Assembly (NCBI GenBank): GCA_964532465.1
Contig: CAZHHX010000001.1
Location: 140,310 to 204,309, forward strand
Direction of reading: 5' to 3'
Source: JAPLKB01 sp964532465
GTDB taxonomy: Bacteria > Desulfobacterota > Syntrophorhabdia > Syntrophorhabdales > Syntrophorhabdaceae
Length of the DNA stretch: 64,000 nt
Of this stretch, positions 24,047-32,869 are shown piece after piece (the stretch's first letter is position 1; each line of letters begins with the position of its first letter). The notes under the pieces are model-generated. The model saw nothing but the letters and a program-made list of their open reading frames with translations, was not told where the DNA came from and searched no databases. The translations under genes were made by a program, and so were the position numbers.

Positions 24047-24805
24047 ATGGTTGAAACAGAAGCGCAGATTATTGAAAACAAGAACATTCTTCCGGACTAC
24101 TTTCTACTCAGATTAAAGCCGGTTAAGGCTTTTGGTAAGGTAAAGCCCGGTCAGTTTGTTATGCTGAAGATACCGGGAAAGGAAGTTTTTCTGAGAAGGC
24201 CCTTCAGCATATATGATTATGAAAGGGGCATCCTCACAGTTATGTACAAGGTTGCAGGAAAGGGAACAGAGATTTTAAGCAAAACGGGCGAGGATAGGTT
24301 GACTTCTGTGCTGGGCCCCTTAGGCAACGGGTTCCGGGTTGCCAAAAGGGATGCGTATTTGACGGTGGCCGGGGGAATCGGCATAGCAGGTATACATCTT
24401 CTCATTAAAGAACTGAAGGGGAAGGCGTCCGTATTCTTCGGATGTTCCTCTCATATTGAGACAGCCATCCTCAAAGATATAGAGCATTTAAACCCCATGG
24501 TCTCCACCCTTGACGGCTCATGCGGATACAAAGGAAATGTTGTTGAGATGCTCAATAATTATCTTGAAACCACGGAAAAGACCGATCAAGAGATTTTTGT
24601 ATGCGGCCCCGAGGGGATGCTGAAAAGCCTCAAAACATCAATTGACAAGAATAAAACACCTTGTCAGGCCCTTGTGGAAGAAAGGATGGCCTGCGGCCTT
24701 GGTCTCTGTTTCGGCTGCGTGATAAAAACAATTGACGAAAATGAACCTTATAAGAGGGTATGCAAGGAGGGGCCTGTATTCGATCTATGGGAAATATCTC
24801 TTTAG
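24047..24805 (+). CDS. pyrK: dihydroorotate dehydrogenase electron transfer subunit
   Basis: FAD- and [2Fe-2S]-containing subunit that lets the class 1B dihydroorotate dehydrogenase use NAD. FLRRPFSIYD binds FAD, GGIGIAGIHLL is the NAD-binding glycine loop, and the C-terminal EERMACGLGLCFGC plus a later CKEG supply four cysteines for the iron-sulfur cluster. 252 residues, normal. Start ATG 24047 with GAGGA upstream. It overlaps pyrD. Confidence 0.94.
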   Translation: MVETEAQIIENKNILPDYFLLRLKPVKAFGKVKPGQFVMLKIPGKEVFLRRPFSIYDYERGILTVMYKVAGKGTEILSKTGEDRLTSVLGPLGNGFRVAKRDAYLTVAGGIGIAGIHLLIKELKGKASVFFGCSSHIETAILKDIEHLNPMVSTLDGSCGYKGNVVEMLNNYLETTEKTDQEIFVCGPEGMLKSLKTSIDKNKTPCQALVEERMACGLGLCFGCVIKTIDENEPYKRVCKEGPVFDLWEISL

Positions 24806-25692
24806 AATTATTCAGCAAGACACTGAAAAATCCTGTTATGAATGCATCAGGTACGCTCGGTTACGGAAAAGAAATTGAGCCGCTCTGGGGTGTTGAGACG
24901 CTTGGGTGTTATGTAACAAAGGGTCTGTCAATGAAACCGCATCACGGCAACCCGCTTCCCCGGGTATGGGAAGAGAGATGCGGCATGATAAACAGCATAG
25001 GGCTTCAGAATGTCGGCATTGAGCGTTTCTTTGATGAATACTTTCCTCTTTTTAAACGGAAAAAAACCCCTGTAATTGTAAATTTTTTCGGTTTTACCGG
25101 AGACGAGTATATGGGCTGCGCGGAAATGATCAAGCCGGACGAACAGATTATTGCCCTGGAGATGAATCTTTCCTGCCCGAATATCAAGAAAGGGGGAATC
25201 AGCTTCGGAAAAGAAGCGGATACAGTCTACGAGATAGTAAAAAATGTAAAGGCAGTCACAAAAATACCGCTTTTAGCCAAGCTTACGCCGGAAGTGAAAA
25301 ATATTGTTGAGATTGCCCTTGCAGCTTATGAAGCGGGAGCAGACGGGCTGACCCTTATAAACACAATCCCGGCAGCCGTTGTAGATGTAAATAAAAGAAC
25401 AGTCCCGATAAAAGGCGGGCTGTCCGGTCCGGTTGCAAGATCAGTTGCCCTGCGGGCAGTGTATGATTGTTCAAAAGCAGTTCCTATACCAATCATTGGT
25501 GTAGGGGGAATTATGGATACACAGGACGCTGTAGCGTTTTTAATGGCAGGAGCACAGGCAATCCAGATCGGTACTGCCACGTTCGTAGATCCTTATGCAA
25601 TCCCGAAAATAATCGAGGAATTGAGGGAGTATCTGGATACGCATGGATACGCAGGCATTGAGAGCGTCATCGGAATCACCCATGACCAATAA
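24787..25692 (+). CDS. pyrD: dihydroorotate dehydrogenase, catalytic subunit (class 1B)
   Basis: FMN enzyme of pyrimidine synthesis. LKNPVMNASGTLGYGKE and the MNLSCPNIKKGG loop are diagnostic, NTIPAAVVDVN and GVGGIMDTQDAVAFLMAGAQAIQIGTA bind the FMN phosphate. About 301 residues. I use ATG 24787 (MGNISLELF), although AAGGAGG is rather far upstream; ATG 24760 would add nine unlikely residues. It overlaps pyrK at the front and recJ at the end. Confidence 0.94.
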   Translation: MGNISLELFSKTLKNPVMNASGTLGYGKEIEPLWGVETLGCYVTKGLSMKPHHGNPLPRVWEERCGMINSIGLQNVGIERFFDEYFPLFKRKKTPVIVNFFGFTGDEYMGCAEMIKPDEQIIALEMNLSCPNIKKGGISFGKEADTVYEIVKNVKAVTKIPLLAKLTPEVKNIVEIALAAYEAGADGLTLINTIPAAVVDVNKRTVPIKGGLSGPVARSVALRAVYDCSKAVPIPIIGVGGIMDTQDAVAFLMAGAQAIQIGTATFVDPYAIPKIIEELREYLDTHGYAGIESVIGITHDQ

Positions 25693-27376
25693 CAGGCCGA
25701 ACCCGGCCGCGGAAATTATTGACGCGGCAAAATCCATCGAGGAAGGACTCGGTGTTCCGAATATCCTTGCAAGAATTCTTGTCTCAAGAGGAATAACGGA
25801 TGTTGATGAAGCAAAGTCATTTTTGCATCCGCGGCTCGATGATCTTTCCGACCCTTTTTTACTCCCCGATATGGAAAAAGGCGTGGAAAGAGTCATTAAA
25901 GCAATAACGGAACAACAGAAAATATGCATTTACGGTGATTATGACGCGGACGGCATTACATCTACCGCTCTCATGGTAAATTTCTTTAAACATTTAGGGC
26001 TATCTCCCGAGGTCTATTTACCGAAAAGACAGGAAGGTTATGGACTGAATATCGAGTCAATAAGCAAGCTGAAAACACAAAACCCGGATCTCCTGATTTG
26101 CCTTGACTGCGGTTCTTCAAATCATGATGAGATTGCGTTCGTAAAACAATCAGGCATTGAAACGGTTGTTATTGACCATCATGAACTGCCGGAAAAAATG
26201 CCGGACGCCTGCGCCTTAATTAACCCGAAACGTAAGGATTCACGATTTCCCACAAGAGAGCTGGCAGCATGCGGCGTAACCTTCTTTTTCCTGTGGGCAC
26301 TCAGAAGGGTTATGCATAACAGGGGTCTTTTAAAAAACAAGATAAATCTTAAAAAGGAGCTTGACCTTGTGGCAATCGGCACTATCGGCGATATGGTGCC
26401 CCTTACAAAAGACAACAGGGTCCTTGTCAAATTCGGTATTGAAAATATGAGACGGCAGCCAAGGGTATGGTTAAAAACGTTTTTTAATAAAAATCTTATA
26501 CCACGCGGCCGGAATGTTGATGAATACGCGTTGAATTTTATTATTATACCGAGGATCAACGCGACAGGCAGGGTGTCAAAACCGGAAGTAGCATTGAATT
26601 TCCTGATCTGTAATGAAGAAAATGAGTCCGAGGCTATGTTGTTTGATCTCCAGAAAGCAAACAAAGAAAGGCAGGACAAAGAAAAATCAATTTTAAATGA
26701 AATAGAAGGTATTGTAATCACAGATAATTTATCAGATAGAAATTCAATAGTTTTATTTAACAAAGATTGGCATTTAGGGGTAATCGGTATTGTTGCGCAG
26801 AAACTTGTTGAGAAATTCGGCAAACCGTCTATAGTGATAACTGAAGTGAACGGCATATGGAAGGGGTCGGGCAGGGGAGGCAATGGAATGAACTTGCTTA
26901 AGACGGTAGCGTCTCTTTCTCATTTGCTTTTAAAACATGGCGGACATAAGTATGCCTGCGGTGTATCGCTTTCAGAGGAGAACCTTATTCCCTTCAGGGA
27001 TGCCTTCGAAGAGTGCGTAAAAGTCATGCCCCATGAGATAAGCAAGCAATATCATGTAGATACACATGCTGAATTTGAAGAGATAACAAGCGAATTTATG
27101 GAGCTTATTGAACAGTTGTCTCCCCATGGAATTGGTAATCCGAGACCGGATCTTCTCCTGATGCCTTCGGATGTTTCAGTAATTAATCAGCGGCGCGTCA
27201 GGATAATAGATAAGAATAAGAAGGCATGGGACGGGATAATTCAAAACAAAGGCTCCTCTATGTCACAGCCCAACACCTCGGCAATCATCGGATATCCTTT
27301 TATTAAAAAGGAAAGAGATGAACAATTCATACATTTCTATATTAAAGAATTTGTAGTGAACGATAATGGTCTATAA
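25682..27376 (+). CDS. recJ: single-stranded-DNA-specific exonuclease RecJ
   Basis: 5'-3' exonuclease of recombination and mismatch repair. IYGDYDADGITSTA (motif I) and VVIDHHELPEKMPDA (the DHH motif III) supply the metal ligands; GHKYACGVSL belongs to the DHHA1 domain. 564 residues from ATG 25682, which overlaps the pyrD stop. A longer frame opening at 25643 lies inside pyrD and is not used. Confidence 0.93.
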   Translation: MTNNRPNPAAEIIDAAKSIEEGLGVPNILARILVSRGITDVDEAKSFLHPRLDDLSDPFLLPDMEKGVERVIKAITEQQKICIYGDYDADGITSTALMVNFFKHLGLSPEVYLPKRQEGYGLNIESISKLKTQNPDLLICLDCGSSNHDEIAFVKQSGIETVVIDHHELPEKMPDACALINPKRKDSRFPTRELAACGVTFFFLWALRRVMHNRGLLKNKINLKKELDLVAIGTIGDMVPLTKDNRVLVKFGIENMRRQPRVWLKTFFNKNLIPRGRNVDEYALNFIIIPRINATGRVSKPEVALNFLICNEENESEAMLFDLQKANKERQDKEKSILNEIEGIVITDNLSDRNSIVLFNKDWHLGVIGIVAQKLVEKFGKPSIVITEVNGIWKGSGRGGNGMNLLKTVASLSHLLLKHGGHKYACGVSLSEENLIPFRDAFEECVKVMPHEISKQYHVDTHAEFEEITSEFMELIEQLSPHGIGNPRPDLLLMPSDVSVINQRRVRIIDKNKKAWDGIIQNKGSSMSQPNTSAIIGYPFIKKERDEQFIHFYIKEFVVNDNGL

Positions 27377-27498
27377 TAACAGATTTTTATACTCTCTCAT
27401 TTTTTAAACTCTCCCCGGTTTGTCTCATATTGTAGTGGATAAATGCAGCTTGTTGAATTTCCCGGTTTTATCCTGTATCCTTTATTTACGGAGATAAT

Positions 27499-28863
27499 TT
27501 GACAGAAAAAGGGCCGGATCAGGAAACTCAGTTATTAAGGGTGCTTGTTGTTGATGATGAAGCAAACATCCGCAAGACTTTATCCATGTGTCTTGAAGCA
27601 GAGGGGCACAGGATTGTCGCTGTAGGCAATTTTCCGGATGCCCTGCAGGAAGCTTCGAGGACATCTTTCGATCTCGCGTTCCTTGATCTGAGACTCGGAA
27701 CAGACAACGGCCTTGATCTCATACCTCATTTGCTGGCTGCAACGCCATGGATAAAGATCATCGTCATTACCGCTTACGCTTCCGTCGATACAGCGATTGA
27801 GGCTATGAAACGCGGAGCCGCAGATTATATTTCAAAGCCCTTCACTCCTGCTCAGGTCAGAATGGCAGTCCGTAAGAGCTTTGAAATGCGCATACTCGAA
27901 CAAAAAGTAGCAGTGCTTCAGGAGGATCTGGAACGTTCCCGTCCGGAAATAGATTTTTCAAGCAAGAGCCCGGTTATGCAAAACGTGATAAACCTGGCAC
28001 ACAGGGCGGCTTTGTCAAATGCCACCATCCTCCTCCGTGGAGAAAGCGGAACAGGCAAAACCGTTCTTGCACGTTCCATTCATTCATGGAGCAGTCGTGT
28101 TGATAAACCCTTCGGTATTGTCTCCTGTCCGTCTTTTTCCTCGGAGCTTCTGGAAAGCGAACTTTTCGGACATGTAAAAGGGGCATTTACCGGCGCTGTG
28201 AGAGACAACCCCGGCCGCATTGCATCCTGTGAGAACGGTACGCTTTTCCTTGATGAAATAGGCGATCTGCCTCTCTCTCTTCAGTCAAAGCTCTTACGTT
28301 TTGTTCAGGACAGGGAATATGAGCGCGTCGGTGATTATATAACCCGTAAGGCAAATGTGCGGATTATTGCCGCGACAAACATGGATTTGGAACAGGCGGT
28401 AACTGACAAGAGATTTCGGGAGGACCTCTTTTACAGGCTTAATGTTATCCAGATCGAGTTTCCGGCTTTGCGGGATCGCTCTGAAGATATAGTGGCCCTT
28501 GCAGAAAAATTATTGGCGTTCTACGGCAGGGTAAACCATCGTTCCTCTCTCAGGTTCACGGATGAAGCCCTTCAATTTCTAAAAAAATATCACTGGCCCG
28601 GGAATGTAAGAGAACTGAACAATGTCATTGAGCGAACAGCAATCCTCTGTCAGAATGATCGGGTCGGCATCGAATCCCTTCCTGCTAATCTCTTACCGGA
28701 CAATACAGTCTCCGGTGTAGGCGACCCTGTTACTCTGGATAAAATCGAGGAACAGCACATCAGGCGTGTTCTCTCAACGGCAAAATCCCTCCAGGAAGCA
28801 GCCGCAGTGCTCGGTGTTGACCAGACAACACTCTGGCGGCGGCGAAAGAAATACGGTATCTGA
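27499..28863 (+). CDS. sigma-54-dependent response regulator (NtrC family)
   Basis: 454 residues in three domains. The receiver is at 13-128, with D63 as phosphoacceptor and the DDE acid pocket at 19-21. The AAA+ domain has Walker A GESGTGKT at 181-188, the sigma-54 contact loop GAFTGA at 228-233 and Walker B FLDEIGD at 250-256. A Fis-type helix-turn-helix ends the protein (LGVDQTTLWRRRKKYG). TTG 27499 follows GGAGAT. It sits directly before a sigma-54 promoter that drives the kinase-kdp operon, so it is the likely activator of that operon. Confidence 0.93.
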   Translation: MTEKGPDQETQLLRVLVVDDEANIRKTLSMCLEAEGHRIVAVGNFPDALQEASRTSFDLAFLDLRLGTDNGLDLIPHLLAATPWIKIIVITAYASVDTAIEAMKRGAADYISKPFTPAQVRMAVRKSFEMRILEQKVAVLQEDLERSRPEIDFSSKSPVMQNVINLAHRAALSNATILLRGESGTGKTVLARSIHSWSSRVDKPFGIVSCPSFSSELLESELFGHVKGAFTGAVRDNPGRIASCENGTLFLDEIGDLPLSLQSKLLRFVQDREYERVGDYITRKANVRIIAATNMDLEQAVTDKRFREDLFYRLNVIQIEFPALRDRSEDIVALAEKLLAFYGRVNHRSSLRFTDEALQFLKKYHWPGNVRELNNVIERTAILCQNDRVGIESLPANLLPDNTVSGVGDPVTLDKIEEQHIRRVLSTAKSLQEAAAVLGVDQTTLWRRRKKYGI

Positions 28864-28978
28864 TATCGCCCTTGCAATTTGCAATAGTTTTTCTCCTGTT
28901 CATTGAGAAATGCAATACACATTTTTATATCATCCTCAAAAAACTTTCAATATCAATTAGTTATAATTTGTAATTCTC

Positions 28979-28995
28979 CGGCACAATCCTTGCTT
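28979..28995 (+). promoter_or_regulatory. sigma-54 (-24/-12) promoter of the kinase-kdp operon
   Basis: GGCAC-N5-TTGCT, with GG at 28980-28981 and GC at 28992-28993 separated by exactly ten bases, the invariant sigma-54 spacing. It lies 27 bases before ATG 29022 and just after a gene for a sigma-54 activator. Confidence 0.75.
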
Positions 28996-29021
28996 TATAA
29001 TGCACAAGTGGAGGCATAACA

Positions 29022-30872
29022 ATGTTGGGAATTCGTCAGAAACTGTCTCTCGGGTTCGGTGGTCTCCTGCTCATCATGATGGTGATCGGGATTCAGAGCA
29101 TCCTGCATCTTTCCCGTTTGGGAGAATCTATTGATGTAATATTGCGGGAAAACTACCGAAGTGTCATTGCCTGTCAGGAAATGAAAGAAGCTCTGGAAAG
29201 GATCGACAGCGGGATTCTTTTTACGCTGCTGGGAGATGCAGAAAAGGGGAAAGAGCTTATCAATAAAAATTTGATTGTCTTTGAAAAAGCTCTTCAGGCT
29301 GAATTAAACAATATCACCATGCCGGGAGAAGATGAAAAAACAGCCCTCCTGCAGGAGATTTTCAAACAGTATAAAAAAGGCCTTAAGAGTATAGAGGAAA
29401 GAAACACGCCGCCTGCTTTCAGGCGCAGTATTTACTTCACAAACCTTCTTCCTGCATTCCATCAGATTAAGGATAAGGCAGATGAAATTCTTCAGATGAA
29501 TCAGCAGAACATGAGCGACGCCAACAACCATGCCCGTAAAAGCGCGGCAAATGCCCGAAGACAAATGTACATCCTCCTCTTTGTCGGCATTATCACAGCA
29601 TCGGGTTTCGTATACTTCACCGGTCGATGGATTCTCCGCCCCATCAACCGTCTTATAAAATCCACCGATGAAATAGGGCGTGGGAATCTTGATCTTATTG
29701 TACAAAGCAGTTCACATGATGAAATCGGTTATCTTTCAGAATCTTTCAATACGATGACGGCAAGTCTCCGTGAATTCCGCCGCTCGGACCAGGCCAGACT
29801 CGTAAGAATACAGCAGGCCACACAGCAGGCGTTCAACAGTCTTCCCGATGCCATTGCCGTTATAGATTTCGATGGCCGGATAGAATTGGCAACAGCATTA
29901 GCAAGAGACATATTCGGATTAAAACCTGATGCCAGGATACAGGACACACGGTTTCCTCTTGTTTTGGATATCTTCAAGAGCGCCCTGAAAAGCGGGCATA
30001 TTACAGTTCCGGAAAAGGGGGAAACGATAATTCAGGAATTTGTAAAAGGAGAAGAACATTTCTTTCAGCCTGAAGCAATACCGATCAAGGATATTAAGGG
30101 ACAGCCCACCGGCGTTATGCTGGCGCTCAAAGATGTCACGCAGTTGAGGCAGCAGGACGAACTGAAAAAAGGCATCATATCAACGGTGTCGCATCAGTTG
30201 AAGACACCCCTCACATCCATCCGCATGGCAATCCATCTGCTCCTCGAAGAGAATGAAAACATAGGAACCCTCACCGATAAACAGGTTGAACTCTTACTTA
30301 TGGCAAGAGAGGACAGCGACAGGCTTCATGATATACTCAGCAGCCTCCTCGATATCAGCAGGATGGAATCGGGAAAGGCTGCTATGAATTTCCAGGTAGT
30401 CTCTCCCAATGCAATCGTGCTTGACGCTATCGATACTTATACGCTGTCGGCACATGACAGAGGGATAGAACTTCGTACAGAGCTTTCCCATGACCTGCCT
30501 GAAGCCTGGGCTGATCCCATGCAGATAAGCCAGGTCTTTTCCAACCTCCTGGGAAACGCGCTGCGGTATACCAATCCCGGTGGAGCGATCACTGTTTCCG
30601 CTTCAGCAGACGACCGGATGGTCTTTTTCAAAGTTTCCGATACCGGCAGGGGCATCCCCGCAGAATATCTTGACAGACTCTTTGAACAGTTCTTCCGTGT
30701 TCCGAAACAAAAAAAGGAAACCGGTGCAGGACTCGGCCTTGCCATTGTAAAGGAAATCGTGGAAGCACATGGCGGGACAATACGCGCAGAGAGCAGTGAG
30801 GGAAAAGGCAGCACCTTCACTTTTACCCTTAAAAGGGCGGATCATATCTCTAAAAAGGAGCATCACGTATGA
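29022..30872 (+). CDS. membrane sensor histidine kinase (KinB-like layout)
   Basis: 616 residues. Membrane helices at about 13-30 and 183-200 bracket a helical periplasmic domain. HAMP follows (201-255), then a PAS domain (about 265-375), HisKA with SHQLKTPLTS (phosphoacceptor H391), and HATPase_c with NLLGNALRYTNP, DTGRGIP and GAGLGLAIV. The layout resembles KinB-type kinases that work with sigma-54 regulators. It is followed by kdp genes and overlaps the first small gene by four bases. Since the KdpD-like protein downstream has no kinase domain, this kinase probably replaces KdpD; inference. Confidence 0.92.
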   Translation: MLGIRQKLSLGFGGLLLIMMVIGIQSILHLSRLGESIDVILRENYRSVIACQEMKEALERIDSGILFTLLGDAEKGKELINKNLIVFEKALQAELNNITMPGEDEKTALLQEIFKQYKKGLKSIEERNTPPAFRRSIYFTNLLPAFHQIKDKADEILQMNQQNMSDANNHARKSAANARRQMYILLFVGIITASGFVYFTGRWILRPINRLIKSTDEIGRGNLDLIVQSSSHDEIGYLSESFNTMTASLREFRRSDQARLVRIQQATQQAFNSLPDAIAVIDFDGRIELATALARDIFGLKPDARIQDTRFPLVLDIFKSALKSGHITVPEKGETIIQEFVKGEEHFFQPEAIPIKDIKGQPTGVMLALKDVTQLRQQDELKKGIISTVSHQLKTPLTSIRMAIHLLLEENENIGTLTDKQVELLLMAREDSDRLHDILSSLLDISRMESGKAAMNFQVVSPNAIVLDAIDTYTLSAHDRGIELRTELSHDLPEAWADPMQISQVFSNLLGNALRYTNPGGAITVSASADDRMVFFKVSDTGRGIPAEYLDRLFEQFFRVPKQKKETGAGLGLAIVKEIVEAHGGTIRAESSEGKGSTFTFTLKRADHISKKEHHV

Positions 30873-30952
30873 TTGACATTGTTTTCATTGCCATCACAAT
30901 AGCATTTTTTACGCTTTGCTTGTTTTATACCCAGGGTTGCGGGAGGCTATAG
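30869..30952 (+). CDS. 27-residue membrane peptide ahead of kdpF
   Basis: Encodes one hydrophobic helix (IVFIAITIAFFTLCLFY) with a C-terminal QGCGRL tail. It overlaps the kinase stop (ATGA) and precedes kdpF by three bases. Similar 25-30 residue peptides ending in GC-x-RL are known upstream of kdp genes in other bacteria, from memory. Likely a Kdp-associated accessory peptide. Confidence 0.7.
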   Translation: MIDIVFIAITIAFFTLCLFYTQGCGRL

Positions 30953-30955
30953 GAC

Positions 30956-31039
30956 ATGATTGAATTGATTGGAATAATCATGGGGTTTAGTCTTATCGGG
31001 TACTTGGTTTTTACTATCCTGTACCCTGAGAAGTTTTAG
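30956..31039 (+). CDS. kdpF: K+-transporting ATPase subunit F
   Basis: 27 residues with one transmembrane helix and the typical LVFTILYPEKF ending of KdpF, the lipid-like stabilising peptide of the KdpFABC complex. It lies 14 bases before kdpA. Confidence 0.85.
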   Translation: MIELIGIIMGFSLIGYLVFTILYPEKF

Positions 31040-31053
31040 AGGAGGCATCATAG

Positions 31054-32856
31054 ATGGATGTTTACGGATGGATTCAACTCACAGTCTTTATCTCCCTTCT
31101 CCTGCTGCTTACCAAGCCTATGGGGCTTTACCTTTGCCGGGTTCTCGACGCACAGGGCAGGACTTTTCTTGATCTGGTTCTCAAGCCTGTGGAATGTTTA
31201 TTTTACCGTCTTTTCCGCCTTGACCCGAATAAAGAACAGGACTGGAAAAGCTACACACTGTCAATACTTGTCTTCAGTCTTACAGGGTTATTATTAACTT
31301 ATGGAATTCTCAGACTTCAGCACCTTTTGCCGCTTAATCCCCAGGGTCTGGGTCCTGTCAGCCCTGGTCTGGCCTTCAATACTGCGGTAAGTTTCACCAC
31401 GAACACAAACTGGCAGAATTACACCGGTGAATCCACGCTCTCATATTTTTCCCAGATGGTGGGGCTTACCTTCCATAATTTTGTTTCAGCAGCAGTGGGG
31501 ATTGCCGTGGCTGCGGTTCTCGTCAGGGGCATCGCGCGTCATACTGCAAAAACAGTGGGGAATTTCTGGGTTGACCTTGTCCGGATAAACCTCTATCTGC
31601 TTCTGCCTCTCTGTTTTGTATTTGCTCTTTTTTTAGTATCTCAGGGAGTAATCCAGAATTTTAAACCCTATGAAAAGGCAACACTTATAGAACCCGGGAC
31701 TGTTGAAATTCCAAAAAAGGACATTAATGGAAAAGAAATAAAAGATGAAAAGGGCAATCCTGTTATTGAGAGGCAGGAAGTAAATAGCCAGCTTATCCCT
31801 CAGGGACCTGTTGCTTCTCAGGTTGCAATAAAGATGCTCGGAACGAACGGGGGCGGATTTTTCAACGCCAATGCCGCGCATCCCTATGAAAATCCGACGC
31901 CTCTGTCCAACTTTCTGCAAATGCTGTCCATTTTTCTCATCCCAAGCGGGCTTACCTATTATCTTGGCCGGATGGTTAAGAAGCAGCAGCACGGCTGGGC
32001 AGTATGGAGCGCAATGACGATACTTTTTTTAGCTGCACTTTTAGTCTGCTGGTCGGCTGAAAGCGCCGGCAACCCGAGGCTGCAAGCTTTGGGAACAAGC
32101 CAGGTAACAGGAAACACGGAAGGGAAGGAAGTGCGCTTCGGGATATTTAATTCAGCCCTTTTTGCCGTGGTTACAACGGACGCTTCATGCGGCGCAGTAA
32201 ACTCTATGCACGATTCCTTTACACCTCTGGGCGGATTAATTACTCTTTTCAATATACAGTTGGGCGAGGTTGTATTCGGCGGTGTCGGCACCGGTTTATA
32301 CGGAATGCTCATTTTTGTGGTGCTCGCGATATTTTTGGCAGGACTCATGGTTGGACGAACACCTGAATATCTCGGAAAGAAGATTGATGCCTATGATGTA
32401 AAGGTTTCCGTATTGGCCATGCTTATATCCATATTCTGTATTCTCGGTTTTTCAGCCGCCGCGCTGGTAAGCAAATGGGGACTTAATGCTCTCGGCAATA
32501 CAGGGTCGCACGGTTTCAGTGAAATTCTCTATGCCTATTCATCGGCAGCAGGAAATAACGGCAGTGCCTTCGCAGGTCTTTCCGGAAACAGTTCATGGTA
32601 CAATACGACACTTGGCCTGGCAATGCTTTTCGGACGTTTTTTTATGATTGTGCCTGTTATGGCTCTGGCAGGAAACATGGCAAAGAAAAAGCTTGTTCCT
32701 TTGACAGGAGGCACTTTCCCTGTCTGGGGCATTACATTTACTCTCGTGCTTGTCGGAACAATCCTCATAGTGGGCGCCCTTACATTTCTGCCTGCTCTGG
32801 CAATGGGCCCTGTTGTCGAACATTTTCTCATGATAAAATCAACTGTTCTTTATTAA
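31054..32856 (+). CDS. kdpA: K+-transporting ATPase subunit A
   Basis: Potassium-translocating subunit with four pore-loop repeats. Recognisable selectivity-type segments include SFTTNTNWQNYTGESTLSY, MLGTNGGGFFNANAAHPYENPTPLSN, VTTDASCGAVNSMHDSF and the later NNGSAFAGL. 600 residues, about 40 more than the common length, explained by a charged loop near residues 215-240 (IPKKDINGKEIKDEKGNP). Start ATG 31054 with GGAGG upstream. Confidence 0.96.
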   Translation: MDVYGWIQLTVFISLLLLLTKPMGLYLCRVLDAQGRTFLDLVLKPVECLFYRLFRLDPNKEQDWKSYTLSILVFSLTGLLLTYGILRLQHLLPLNPQGLGPVSPGLAFNTAVSFTTNTNWQNYTGESTLSYFSQMVGLTFHNFVSAAVGIAVAAVLVRGIARHTAKTVGNFWVDLVRINLYLLLPLCFVFALFLVSQGVIQNFKPYEKATLIEPGTVEIPKKDINGKEIKDEKGNPVIERQEVNSQLIPQGPVASQVAIKMLGTNGGGFFNANAAHPYENPTPLSNFLQMLSIFLIPSGLTYYLGRMVKKQQHGWAVWSAMTILFLAALLVCWSAESAGNPRLQALGTSQVTGNTEGKEVRFGIFNSALFAVVTTDASCGAVNSMHDSFTPLGGLITLFNIQLGEVVFGGVGTGLYGMLIFVVLAIFLAGLMVGRTPEYLGKKIDAYDVKVSVLAMLISIFCILGFSAAALVSKWGLNALGNTGSHGFSEILYAYSSAAGNNGSAFAGLSGNSSWYNTTLGLAMLFGRFFMIVPVMALAGNMAKKKLVPLTGGTFPVWGITFTLVLVGTILIVGALTFLPALAMGPVVEHFLMIKSTVLY

Positions 32857-32869
32857 AGGAGTAAATACT

